7,985 nt of DNA from NCBI GenBank assembly GCA_029256365.1, contig JAQSYB010000077.1, forward strand, positions 1-7,985. Direction: 5' to 3'. The notes beneath the pieces were generated by a model that was not told the DNA's origin, did no database searches, and was given only the letters and a program-made list of their open reading frames with translations. Below, piece after piece: positions 1 to 6,166 of the stretch. The stretch is from Clostridia bacterium (GTDB lineage: Bacteria; Bacillota; Clostridia; Lutisporales; Lutisporaceae). Numbering within the stretch: position 1 is the first letter of the stretch; every line of letters begins with the position of its first letter. Made by a program: the position numbers and the translations under genes.

Positions 1-3
1 TTC

Positions 4-32
4 AAGCCCTGTACTTCAATTGTACAGGGCTT
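4..32. terminator. Hairpin at left edge, probable terminator
   Basis: An 11-bp perfect inverted repeat (AAGCCCTGTAC / GTACAGGGCTT) flanks a 7-nt loop. One arm overlaps the stop codon of the 87-aa gene. Read on the plus strand, the stem is followed by a T-rich run (TTATATTTTG), which fits a terminator for a gene entering from the left. Read on the minus strand, only three bases of tail are visible, so its role in ending the dinB operon cannot be judged. It may serve both directions. Confidence 0.6.
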
Positions 33-294
33 ATATTTTGTATAAATACCACTTGCAGGTATCCACCTCAAAGCGTATTTCAAACGGCTTCAGCTGTCCT
101 TGCATAAGGCTCTCACAGGTATATTTGATCATACGATTGCCTGCGAATTTGTCCAAGTCCTTTTTAATAATCTTATCCACCTTTATAACAGCCATTTCCT
201 GTTGTTCGTCCAAGCATCTAAATTTTATGGGAGCAGGATTGCCCTCCATATCAAACCAAGCGATTACCTCAATAGGCTTTCTTACACACTTCAT
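31..294 (-). CDS. Small conserved-looking protein downstream of SOS polymerase, function unknown
   Basis: This is an 87-residue soluble protein with no signal peptide or membrane segment. I chose the ATG at 294 because AGGGGTG (301-307) lies 6 nt upstream; the longer reading from 318 has no such site. It starts 11 nt after the dinB stop codon, and its ribosome site overlaps that stop, so the two genes are almost certainly co-transcribed and probably translationally coupled. It shares the SOS promoter. The N-terminal part has a segment like PIEVIAWFDMEGNPAPIKF (about residues 7-25), the middle is basic (KVDKIIKKDL, 38-47), and the C-terminus has alternating hydrophobic and charged residues ending in an aromatic stretch (KWYLYKI). 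There are four cysteines (3, 27, 60, 80), too scattered to call a metal site. From memory, proteins of this shape occur beside Y-family polymerases in other Firmicutes; I cannot verify this here. A partner or modulator of the polymerase is an inference from position only. It does not look like the YolD partner of Bacillus UvrX/YqjW. Confidence 0.8.
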   Translation of the reverse strand: MKCVRKPIEVIAWFDMEGNPAPIKFRCLDEQQEMAVIKVDKIIKKDLDKFAGNRMIKYTCESLMQGQLKPFEIRFEVDTCKWYLYKI

Positions 295-300
295 TCTTTT

Positions 301-307
301 CACCCCT
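301..307 (-). promoter_or_regulatory. Ribosome binding site deciding the start of the 87-aa gene
   Basis: AGGGGTG sits 6 nt before the ATG at 294 and overlaps the dinB TAG stop (306-308). This favours the shorter start over the upstream in-frame ATG at 318 and suggests translational coupling. Confidence 0.65.
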
Positions 308-1571
308 ATAGAATGCAACTCATTACAGGATAGTCCTCAGCCCCAGCTCCACCTGATATAGGTGAAAACTCTCCATCCACGAATACACCCCTCATTACAG
401 AACTATTTCCATATTTATATCTTATGTTGTCTATGGCATGATCCAATGCGTTTTTCCTGTCTCTGTCTACCTCATCAAAAAAGGAAGGCTGTATAAACTC
501 ATCACTGCAGAAATCCGTCACCCTTACACCAAGATGCCTTATTTTTTCACCCTTCCAGCTCTCTTTAAAAAGCTCCACAACATTCCTGTATATCTCATTG
601 GTTATACTGGTAGGCGAAAAAAGCTTTCGCTGATGAGAGTAGTTTTCCAAATCAGAATTTCTTATCTCGATGGACACTACCCTGCAGCAGGAATGGGCCG
701 CTCTTAGGCGCAAGGCTACAGACTCTGTCAAAGACAACAATACCTTGCAGGCTGTATAAGCTTCTGTAACATCAAACCTAATGGTAGTACTGTTGCCAAT
801 CCCCTTCATTTGCAAAAAATACCCCGACTGCACCGGGGACTCATCTATTCCGTTGGCATAACACCATATCACATTGCCAAAGCTTTTCAGCTTATCCTTC
901 AGCAGCTTGCGATCAGCATTTGCAAGCTGCCCTATTGTGTGTATGTTAAGCAGATTTAGCTTTTTCTTGGTCTGCCTTCCCACCATAAACAAATCCTCTA
1001 CAGGCAGGGGCCACATCTTCTTCTCTATCTCAAAGGGGTAAAGCGTGTGCACCATATCAGGCTTTTTGAAATCTCCTGCCACCTTAGCAGTCAGCTTGTT
1101 GCAGCCTATGCCTACATTTACAGTAAATCCTAACTCCTGCTTTATCCTGTCCTTAATCATATGTGCCGCTTCTACAGGCTCCCCAAAATGCTTCTCCATA
1201 CCTGAATAATCCACAAACATTTCATCCACAGAAAATCTTTGTATCTTAGGAGAATATTCCTTAACAACTTCATAAAGCGCATTGCTGCATTTCATATAAA
1301 GCTCATAATTAGGCGGTACGCTGACCAGATTGGGGCACTTTTGCCGCGCCTGCCACATGACCTCTCCAGTTTGTATCCCATAAGCCTTGGCTGGAGTGCT
1401 CTTGGCCAACACAATCCCTCTCCTATCCGCTTGGGAGCCGCCTACAACAGAAGGAATCTCCCGCAAATCCAAAGTGTCTCCCTTTTGTAAATTATATACC
1501 GCCTGCCAAGACAAAAAAGCGGAATTTACATCTATATGCATTATAATTCTGGTATATTTACTGCTGCTCAT
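306..1571 (-). CDS. dinB: Y-family translesion DNA polymerase (DinB/UmuC type), SOS controlled
   Basis: This 421-aa protein is a low-fidelity polymerase that copies past damaged bases. The palm motifs are visible: HIDVNSAF with metal-binding Asp14 and Phe19 at the steric-gate position that excludes ribonucleotides, then FSVDEMF with Asp116-Glu117, the other catalytic acids. Further family signatures are GIVLAKSTPAKAYGI (52-66), the segment around VGIGCNKLTAKVAGDFKKPD (153-172), and the helix-hairpin-helix region near 186-235. The little-finger domain follows (about 250-360). Near the C-terminus QPSFFD (361-366) resembles a beta-clamp binding peptide. Length fits Pol IV and UvrX/YqjW-like proteins (about 350-420 aa). 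The ATG at 1571 is preferred because the alternative Met11 has no ribosome site, although the upstream GAGAGTG is itself weak. The LexA box in the promoter shows SOS control. The family is secure; assignment to Pol IV rather than a Pol V/UvrX-like branch is less so. Confidence 0.93.
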   Translation of the reverse strand: MSSSKYTRIIMHIDVNSAFLSWQAVYNLQKGDTLDLREIPSVVGGSQADRRGIVLAKSTPAKAYGIQTGEVMWQARQKCPNLVSVPPNYELYMKCSNALYEVVKEYSPKIQRFSVDEMFVDYSGMEKHFGEPVEAAHMIKDRIKQELGFTVNVGIGCNKLTAKVAGDFKKPDMVHTLYPFEIEKKMWPLPVEDLFMVGRQTKKKLNLLNIHTIGQLANADRKLLKDKLKSFGNVIWCYANGIDESPVQSGYFLQMKGIGNSTTIRFDVTEAYTACKVLLSLTESVALRLRAAHSCCRVVSIEIRNSDLENYSHQRKLFSPTSITNEIYRNVVELFKESWKGEKIRHLGVRVTDFCSDEFIQPSFFDEVDRDRKNALDHAIDNIRYKYGNSSVMRGVFVDGEFSPISGGAGAEDYPVMSCIL

Positions 1572-1590
1572 GCTATCACTCTCTATATAT

Positions 1591-1619
1591 ATTATACGAA
1601 CATACGTTCGATTTTATTA
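1591..1619 (-). promoter_or_regulatory. SOS promoter of dinB operon
   Basis: A perfect TATAAT -10 box (1591-1596 on the minus strand) directly abuts the LexA box. A hexamer 17 nt upstream (TAATAA, 1614-1619) is a poor -35 match, so the -35 assignment is uncertain. Transcription would start near 1584, giving a very short leader before the ATG at 1571. Confidence 0.6.
1597..1610. promoter_or_regulatory. LexA (DinR) operator, SOS box
   Basis: CGAACATACGTTCG is a full match to the Gram-positive SOS box CGAAC-RNRY-GTTYG and is palindromic in its outer five bases on each side. It lies immediately upstream of the TATAAT of the polymerase promoter, so bound LexA would block RNA polymerase. DNA damage should release the repression and induce dinB together with the 87-aa gene. 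Confidence 0.92.
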
Positions 1620-1649
1620 TAGCATCTTTTACCAAAAATGAAAAGCATC

Positions 1650-1692
1650 AAATCTTCTTTATTTGGTGCCAGGCACCAAATAAAGAAGATTT
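1650..1692. repeat. Perfect 43-nt palindrome with GGTGCC-A-GGCACC core (copy 1)
   Basis: Two 21-bp arms are perfectly complementary around a single central base (1671). The core GGTGCC-N-GGCACC and the flanking AAA-AAAGAAG-TTT pattern recur in the second copy at 4343-4391. It lies in the gap between the 5' end of dinB and the 3' terminator of the SLH-transglutaminase gene and is too long and too perfect for chance. It looks like a REP-type or miniature palindromic element; no transposase gene is in the window. It could also act as an extra terminator or RNA-stability hairpin downstream of the surface-protein operon. Confidence 0.85.
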
Positions 1693-1693
1693 C

Positions 1694-1721
1694 AAAATAA
1701 AAGACCAGATATTATCTGGCC
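1694..1721 (-). terminator. Intrinsic terminator of the HD/membrane/SLH-transglutaminase operon
   Basis: An 8-bp stem (GGCCAGAT / ATCTGGTC, one G-U pair) with a 3-nt loop at 1703-1721 begins right at the stop codon and is followed on the minus strand by TTTTATTTT (1694-1702). The palindromic repeat lies just beyond it. Confidence 0.85.
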
Positions 1722-3299
1722 TTAATCTGTTGCTTGTATGAAATTGTCTAGTATCTTTGCTGCTTCTGCTCTGGTGGTGTAGCTCTTGGGTTCAAACAGA
1801 TTACCAGGTTTTCCTGTCATGATCTGCAGATTGTAGATCAGCTTCACTGCGTCCTTGGCATAAGTGGCTATTTGATTGCTATCCGCAAATACCGGTTCCA
1901 AAAGCAATCCCTCATCTACATCCAAAAGTGTTATGGCTCTTTGCATGATGGCTGCGGCATCCTGTCTTGTAATGCGGTCGTCAGGTTTAAAATAGCCCTG
2001 ATTGCCAATAATCAGCTTGTAAGCCGCTGCTGTTTTAATATAATCAGCATAAGCACTGTTGTCTTTTATATCCTTGAAGGTGATTCCCGCTGTCTTTGCA
2101 TCCAGCCTAAGGGTATTTACCAAATAAGCAGCAAATTCTGCTCTGGTAATATGATCCTCCGGCTTATAAAGCGCAGGCTCCTTGGCAAAAAGTATTCCTT
2201 GATTGTACAGCTCATTTACGTAATCTTTCGCCCAGCTGCTGTCAATATCCGTAAAAGCATCCGCTTCAGAAAAGCCTTTTACAGGCATGACGGCTTGCTG
2301 TCCAATTTCTATGTCTACATTTGTAGGCTTATAATAAGAATAGCTGATGCTAATATCACTTTTCAGATCATTTCGCTGATAACCATTGATGAAATGTATT
2401 TCATCGGTTTTTAAGTTGGCAAAATAATCATAGTTTGGGGTTCTCACTCCATTGTAGGTATATATAAACGTCGGTTCTACGGGTATCCAGCCCACCATTG
2501 GCAAGTAAAACTCTGCCCAAGCATGGGCTTTGTCGGAAACATCATTCCAGCTGCCCTGCACCAAGGGCTCATCTATCCAACTGCCCGTCACTACTCTAGC
2601 CGGCAAATTCAACACCCTGCTTATTGCAGCAAATAACGTCGCATACTCATCACATACGCCTCTAGCGGTCTCAATGGCACTTAAGGCTCCTTTGTTGGCG
2701 TATTTGGGATTCAAATCATAGGTGATATAGGTATTTACAAAGTCATATATTGACCTTGCCAGCTCCACCTTTGTTTTGCCTGTATCAAATTCAGATGCCT
2801 TTGCTATAATCTCCTGCGCACCTGTCTCTACCTTAATGCCGGATTCGAAATATTGATGATTGTTTATTTCCTCTTTAAATGCCGTGTAATCAGCTTCCAT
2901 ACTGTATAGTTCCTTAGAATAAGATATTCCGCTGTTAATCACTTCTTTTTCTATCGTAATCGTTTTTGTTTCCTTAGCCTTAATATGATCTATACTTATT
3001 TCAGCGAAAATATTTCCGGAGGAATCCACATAAGTATACTTAGGCCATGGTGTGACCTTATAGCTGATATTTTGCTGATAAGGTGAGTTGCTGACTGCCC
3101 CTACCAAGACTGTGGCCTTTACTGAGCTTGCTTCATTTGCTCCGGTATTGATAAGCCGAAAAACATTTTTAAGCTTATAGCTCTTAGGCTCTATGGTTCT
3201 ATAATAATCTGCTTCATCGGCATCTACCACAGGTATTATCATAAGCTGCAGCAACATAACGACAATCATTAGTACTAAAATTGGCTTCTTATTTCTCAT
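1722..3299 (-). CDS. Secreted transglutaminase-like protein with three SLH domains
   Basis: This is a 525-aa cell-surface protein. I chose the ATG at 3299 because AGGAGGA lies 7 nt upstream and the protein then begins with a classic signal peptide (MRNKK, a hydrophobic core, likely cleavage near VVDA, about residue 27). Residues 30-165 are a beta-rich region of unknown fold. A transglutaminase-like core (about 170-280) has Cys216 in ARGVCDEYA and His259 in HAWAEFY. The third catalytic position in GWIPVEPTF is Glu275, where most relatives have Asp. Three SLH domains follow (about 349-402, 408-462, 470-523), each with the FxDI...WA/YA start and an ITRAE/TTRAE-type motif. These domains bind pyruvylated secondary cell-wall polymers, so the protein should be anchored non-covalently to the wall. 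Whether it is a protease, a crosslinking enzyme or a non-catalytic binder cannot be told. It is the last gene of a three-gene unit, 45 nt after its neighbour. Confidence 0.92.
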   Translation of the reverse strand: MRNKKPILVLMIVVMLLQLMIIPVVDADEADYYRTIEPKSYKLKNVFRLINTGANEASSVKATVLVGAVSNSPYQQNISYKVTPWPKYTYVDSSGNIFAEISIDHIKAKETKTITIEKEVINSGISYSKELYSMEADYTAFKEEINNHQYFESGIKVETGAQEIIAKASEFDTGKTKVELARSIYDFVNTYITYDLNPKYANKGALSAIETARGVCDEYATLFAAISRVLNLPARVVTGSWIDEPLVQGSWNDVSDKAHAWAEFYLPMVGWIPVEPTFIYTYNGVRTPNYDYFANLKTDEIHFINGYQRNDLKSDISISYSYYKPTNVDIEIGQQAVMPVKGFSEADAFTDIDSSWAKDYVNELYNQGILFAKEPALYKPEDHITRAEFAAYLVNTLRLDAKTAGITFKDIKDNSAYADYIKTAAAYKLIIGNQGYFKPDDRITRQDAAAIMQRAITLLDVDEGLLLEPVFADSNQIATYAKDAVKLIYNLQIMTGKPGNLFEPKSYTTRAEAAKILDNFIQATD

Positions 3300-3306
3300 T
3301 GCGAAA

Positions 3307-3313
3307 TCCTCCT
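3307..3313 (-). promoter_or_regulatory. Strong ribosome binding site of the SLH-transglutaminase gene
   Basis: AGGAGGA lies 7 nt before the ATG at 3299. It fixes the start at the signal peptide and rules out the longer in-frame start at 3329, which would place ten polar residues ahead of it. Confidence 0.85.
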
Positions 3314-3344
3314 GTGAATGATCAACCATTCCTGTTTTACAGTC

Positions 3345-3641
3345 TTATATCCATCCCTTTATCAAGTAAACAGTAATCACCGCGAATACCACAAGCCCCA
3401 ATGCAATTCTTGCGTATCCAGCTCGTTTTGCAATAAAGCTTTCAGCCTGGATGATATCCATATAATATTTATCTTCTTCTGTTTGAACAAAAACTCCTGC
3501 CTTTTCCATCCTGGAAAAAACGCCCATGTGAGCAATGCCCAATTTCTTTAGGCTTTTTGCTTTTTCTGGACTTGTCGCTTTGGCATTTTTAAAGGTCCTC
3601 ATGTATCTGTTTTGTCTTGCTATGATTGTCCCACCATTCAT
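3345..3641 (-). CDS. Small protein with one C-terminal membrane helix, function unknown
   Basis: This 98-aa protein has a basic soluble part and one C-terminal membrane segment (about residues 77-95, ARIALGLVVFAVITVYLI). The tail after it is only a few residues long, so it is probably tail-anchored with its bulk in the cytoplasm. The stretch from about 27 to 61 (KAKSLKKLGIAHMGVFSRM, then a KAGVF...YYMD pattern) has the look of a short helical domain followed by a beta hairpin, reminiscent of a winged-helix-like fold in small bacterial membrane proteins. I do not recognise a named family. The ATG at 3641 is preferred over the GTG at 3650, because AAAGGAA (3651-3657) would abut the GTG but sits 9 nt from the ATG. 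The site overlaps the stop of the HD gene, so translation is likely coupled. The gene lies between the HD hydrolase and the surface protein. Confidence 0.8.
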   Translation of the reverse strand: MNGGTIIARQNRYMRTFKNAKATSPEKAKSLKKLGIAHMGVFSRMEKAGVFVQTEEDKYYMDIIQAESFIAKRAGYARIALGLVVFAVITVYLIKGWI

Positions 3642-3650
3642 TCTCAGCAC

Positions 3651-3657
3651 TTCCTTT
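3651..3657 (-). promoter_or_regulatory. Ribosome binding site overlapping the HD gene stop
   Basis: AAAGGAA overlaps the TAA of the HD-domain gene (3656-3658). GGAA is 9 nt from the ATG at 3641 and directly adjacent to the GTG at 3650, so the ATG is the more likely start. Confidence 0.55.
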
Positions 3658-4270
3658 ACTCAAAATCTACTATATCACCTATATTTTCAATTTTCATCCT
3701 CTTCACAAAATCATGTACAAACTGCAGTTTTTCATCGAATATTTTCTCTGATACGCCGAAATTTAAAAGGGACCTGTTTTTATCTGCAATCTGTTTAAAT
3801 TCAGTGTCATAATAATATAATGAAAAATCGATGTTTTTGTCATCTATCGCTGAGTAGCAAAAGTTCATCCACAGCTCTATGGTGCCGAAATGATCCAGCA
3901 AATCTGCATCCTGCAGAAGCATCTCATAGCTATTATATTTTCTTATCTTTCTATGGGCATGACAGCTTATTAACTCTGCTATCTGCTCCAATTCCTCTGC
4001 AGTACAAAGATCCTGAAGTATTTCTTTCACCAACACTGCACCATATTTGCTGTGAGGCTCTATACCCTTTGCAATGTCATGGAAATATGCTGCCGCCTGT
4101 AGTATTTCATCCATAGATCTATCTTCAGGAAGAACAAGCTTCCTTAGATTAATTACCAAATTAGCAACTCTCGCGCCATGATAGTAGATAAAGCCAGTTT
4201 CCCTATGTGTATGCGCTTTGCGTTTGCCTAGGTTTTCAAAAGCCCTCTGTTTTATTAGCTCTAAATCCAT
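3656..4270 (-). CDS. HD-domain metal-dependent phosphohydrolase
   Basis: This 204-aa cytoplasmic protein belongs to the HD superfamily, whose members hydrolyse phosphate esters of nucleotides or related compounds using one or two metal ions. The ligands are visible in order: His31 (YYHGARVANL), His64-Asp65 (YFHDIAKG), His73 (EPHSKYGA), His104 (SCHAH) and Asp121/Asp123 (LLQDADLLD). The extra histidines suggest a two-metal site of the kind seen in YqeK-like and related small HD proteins. The substrate cannot be told. The N-terminal 30 residues are helical and basic. The start at 4270 is chosen because GGAGGT (4275-4280) precedes it; the upstream ATG at 4282 overlaps that ribosome site. It is the first gene of a unit with the small membrane protein (14 nt gap) and the SLH-transglutaminase. 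Confidence 0.88.
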   Translation of the reverse strand: MDLELIKQRAFENLGKRKAHTHRETGFIYYHGARVANLVINLRKLVLPEDRSMDEILQAAAYFHDIAKGIEPHSKYGAVLVKEILQDLCTAEELEQIAELISCHAHRKIRKYNSYEMLLQDADLLDHFGTIELWMNFCYSAIDDKNIDFSLYYYDTEFKQIADKNRSLLNFGVSEKIFDEKLQFVHDFVKRMKIENIGDIVDFE

Positions 4271-4274
4271 TGCT

Positions 4275-4280
4275 ACCTCC
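4275..4280 (-). promoter_or_regulatory. Ribosome binding site deciding the HD gene start
   Basis: GGAGGT is a few bases before the ATG at 4270. The other in-frame ATG (4282) overlaps this site, which argues against its use. Confidence 0.75.
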
Positions 4281-4320
4281 ATAATAAAACGTTATATTGA
4301 AAATACTACCATATCGCTAT

Positions 4321-4349
4321 ATTTTATTCTATATGTATTCGCTTGAAAA
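4321..4349 (-). promoter_or_regulatory. Possible promoter of the HD operon
   Basis: On the minus strand TTTTCA (4344-4349) and TAAAAT (4321-4326) are separated by 17 nt. These match the sigma-A consensus at 4 and 5 of 6 positions. The -35 box lies in the outer arm of palindrome copy 2. The region is AT-rich, so other pairings are possible. Confidence 0.35.
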
Positions 4350-4391
4350 CTTTGTTTTGTGGTGCCTGGCACCAAAAAAAGAAGTTTTCAA
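4343..4391. repeat. Imperfect 49-nt palindrome with GGTGCC-T-GGCACC core (copy 2)
   Basis: Two 24-nt arms pair around the central base 4367 with two mismatches and one G-T. The core and right arm (GGTGCCTGGCACCAAA, then AAAGAAG and TTT) match the minus-strand reading of copy 1 (1650-1692) with only two substitutions across about 27 nt. Like copy 1 it sits just beyond an intrinsic terminator, here that of gltX, so both copies occupy the same type of site. The outer arm may supply the -35 of the HD operon. Confidence 0.82.
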
Positions 4392-4427
4392 ATAAGAAGA
4401 GTGATGCAATTACGCTGCATCACTCTT
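4387..4427 (-). terminator. Intrinsic terminator of gltX
   Basis: A perfect 12-bp stem (AAGAGTGATGCA / TGCATCACTCTT, 4397-4427) with a 7-nt loop starts 7 nt after the gltX stop codon. On the minus strand it is followed by CTTATTTG, a moderately T-rich tail. Confidence 0.8.
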
Positions 4428-4434
4428 TACTCAG

Positions 4435-6099
4435 TTATATGCTTTTGATAGCCTTTTCAAATCTGGCTTGTAATCTTTCCTCACCCATGATATCCAAAAG
4501 CTCATAAAGATCAGGGGTATTTTTACGACCTGATATGGCCACTCTGATTACACTCATAAAATCGCCTATATGACCCTTGAAGCTTTCTTTGTCCTTCTTG
4601 TAGGTCTTGGCATCTCTTGCAAAGCCTAAGCCCTCTGCTGCAGCCTTGGCTCTTTCAAACCAAGTATCCTTATCGTCTGCTTTGTTATAGGTATTCTTAT
4701 AGGCTTCAAGTACCGCCAATACATCATCATTGGGAAGGTTCTCAGGGAATTCATAGCCCTCCTTGGTAAGCTCTTCAAACCAATTGTCATAGAAATAGCT
4801 CATATAGCCTCTTACATCTGACCACTTCGCGATGTCCTTCCTTGGCTTTTCTACGCCTCTTTCTATTCCAAGAATTGCTCTGGCATATGCCTCATTGGTT
4901 TTCATTTGCTCTGCCAGCTCTGCATCATACTGCTCAGCCCAAGCTAAGGTCATGTCATAAACCTGATCAGCACTCATGAGTGCTACTCTATCCTTGCTGA
5001 TATCTGTCAGCTTCACCAAGTCAAACAATGCACCGCTTGTTCCCATCTTCGCCAAATCAACTGTAAACTCTGTATTTGGCGCAGTTGGGTTTGCCATTCT
5101 CCACTCTTCATAGTTGGAATTGATCAGATTCAATAAATACTCTCGAACAGACTCCGTTGGATATCCTACTTCGTGATAATAGCTGACCGCCGCTTCTGGG
5201 TCTTTTCTCTTACTAAGCTTCCTCTTTGAAGTGCCATCCATCTTAAGCACGGGTGATACATGAGCAAAACGAGGCTTTTCCCAGCCTAGTATTTCAAAAA
5301 GCTGAACATGTATTGGTGCAGAGGACAACCACTCATCCCCTCTAATAACATGGGTAGTCCTCATGAGATGATCATCTATTGCATGGGCAAAGTGGTAAGT
5401 AGGTATCCCGTCTGATTTCAGAAGCACAATATCCTGATCATTTTCAGGCATTTCTACAATGCCCTTTATTAAATCATCAATTGTGATTCTGTTTTCTGGT
5501 TTTCCAGGAGACTTCAATCTTAAAACAAAGCCCTTGCCCTTTTCAAGTTCCGCCTTTACTTCTTCAAAGGAAGCATTTCTATGCTTTGCATATTGCCCAT
5601 AATAGCCTGGATTTTCCTTTCGTTCTTCCTGCTTTGCCCGAATCTCATTTAACTCTTCTTCACTGCAAAAGCAAGGATATGCCAAATCCTTTTCTACCAA
5701 AATCTTTGCAAAAGCTTGGTATATTTCTTTTCTTTCACTTTGCTTATATGGACCATATATGCCCTTCTCGCTGTTTTCACCTGTCATACCTTCATCGAAA
5801 ATAACATCAAAGCTTTTTAAGGCGCTGATGATCTCCATTACGCCGCCTTCTAATTCTCGCTTCTTGTCTGTATCCTCTATTCTTAGGAAAAACACGCCCT
5901 TGCTTTGATGTGCCAATCTCTCAGGTATCATTGCAGCATACAATGCACCGGTGTGAAGGTAGCCCGTTGGACTAGGTGCAAATCTTGTTACCTTAGCCCC
6001 TTCTGGCAAATTTCTCTGAGGGTAAAGATTTTCATAATACGCAGCATCCTTATCAATCTGGGGAAATAGTAAATCTGACAATTGTTTGTGTTGACTCAT
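4435..6099 (-). CDS. gltX: Glutamyl-tRNA synthetase
   Basis: This class I aminoacyl-tRNA synthetase attaches glutamate to tRNA-Glu in the cytoplasm. Visible landmarks are the ATP-binding HIGH-type motif (FAPSPTGYLHTGAL, 40-53, with HTGA instead of HIGH), FLRIEDTD (71-78), VIRGDEWLSS (251-260) and the KMSKS-type motif KLSKR (294-298). The anticodon-binding region follows. At 554 aa it is longer than the usual 470-500. About 36 residues precede the catalytic domain, and the C-terminal part is also extended, as in a variant seen in Clostridia. The zinc-type site is reduced: Cys143 and Cys145 are present, but the later Cys of the usual C-x-C...C-x-H set appears missing near 170-174. The start at 6099 has an AAGGA site upstream. 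A T-box leader controls the gene. Whether it also charges tRNA-Gln cannot be told. Confidence 0.95.
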   Translation of the reverse strand: MSQHKQLSDLLFPQIDKDAAYYENLYPQRNLPEGAKVTRFAPSPTGYLHTGALYAAMIPERLAHQSKGVFFLRIEDTDKKRELEGGVMEIISALKSFDVIFDEGMTGENSEKGIYGPYKQSERKEIYQAFAKILVEKDLAYPCFCSEEELNEIRAKQEERKENPGYYGQYAKHRNASFEEVKAELEKGKGFVLRLKSPGKPENRITIDDLIKGIVEMPENDQDIVLLKSDGIPTYHFAHAIDDHLMRTTHVIRGDEWLSSAPIHVQLFEILGWEKPRFAHVSPVLKMDGTSKRKLSKRKDPEAAVSYYHEVGYPTESVREYLLNLINSNYEEWRMANPTAPNTEFTVDLAKMGTSGALFDLVKLTDISKDRVALMSADQVYDMTLAWAEQYDAELAEQMKTNEAYARAILGIERGVEKPRKDIAKWSDVRGYMSYFYDNWFEELTKEGYEFPENLPNDDVLAVLEAYKNTYNKADDKDTWFERAKAAAEGLGFARDAKTYKKDKESFKGHIGDFMSVIRVAISGRKNTPDLYELLDIMGEERLQARFEKAIKSI

Positions 6100-6126
6100 T
6101 TTTCATCATCCTTTTCTCTTTATTAC

Positions 6127-6166
6127 AAAAATAAAAGACCCATCATCCAAATAGGACGAAAGGTCT
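6127..6166 (-). terminator. Regulated terminator of the gltX T-box
   Basis: AGACC (6162-6166) pairs with GGTCT near 6136-6140, and inner GTCC/GGAT pairs extend the stem, followed by TTTTATTTTT. It competes with the antiterminator that includes the T-box sequence. Confidence 0.85.

Noticed and set aside
306..1571. The polymerase as part of a mobile element or phage
   Set aside because: No phage or plasmid genes are nearby, and the neighbours look chromosomal with similar base composition.
1650..1692. Palindrome copy 1 as a phage or plasmid attachment site or a CRISPR repeat
   Set aside because: It is one copy beside an intergenic terminator, with no integrase, no direct repeats at regular spacing and no Cas genes. 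A dispersed palindromic element fits better.
1872..2414. Plus-strand open frame of 180 codons
   Set aside because: It lies wholly inside the SLH-transglutaminase gene on the opposite strand, has no ribosome site and gives a sequence without domain features.
3820..4116. Plus-strand open frame of 98 codons
   Set aside because: It is antisense to the HD-domain gene, whose metal-binding motifs are clear. The translated sequence is low in structure and unlike any family.
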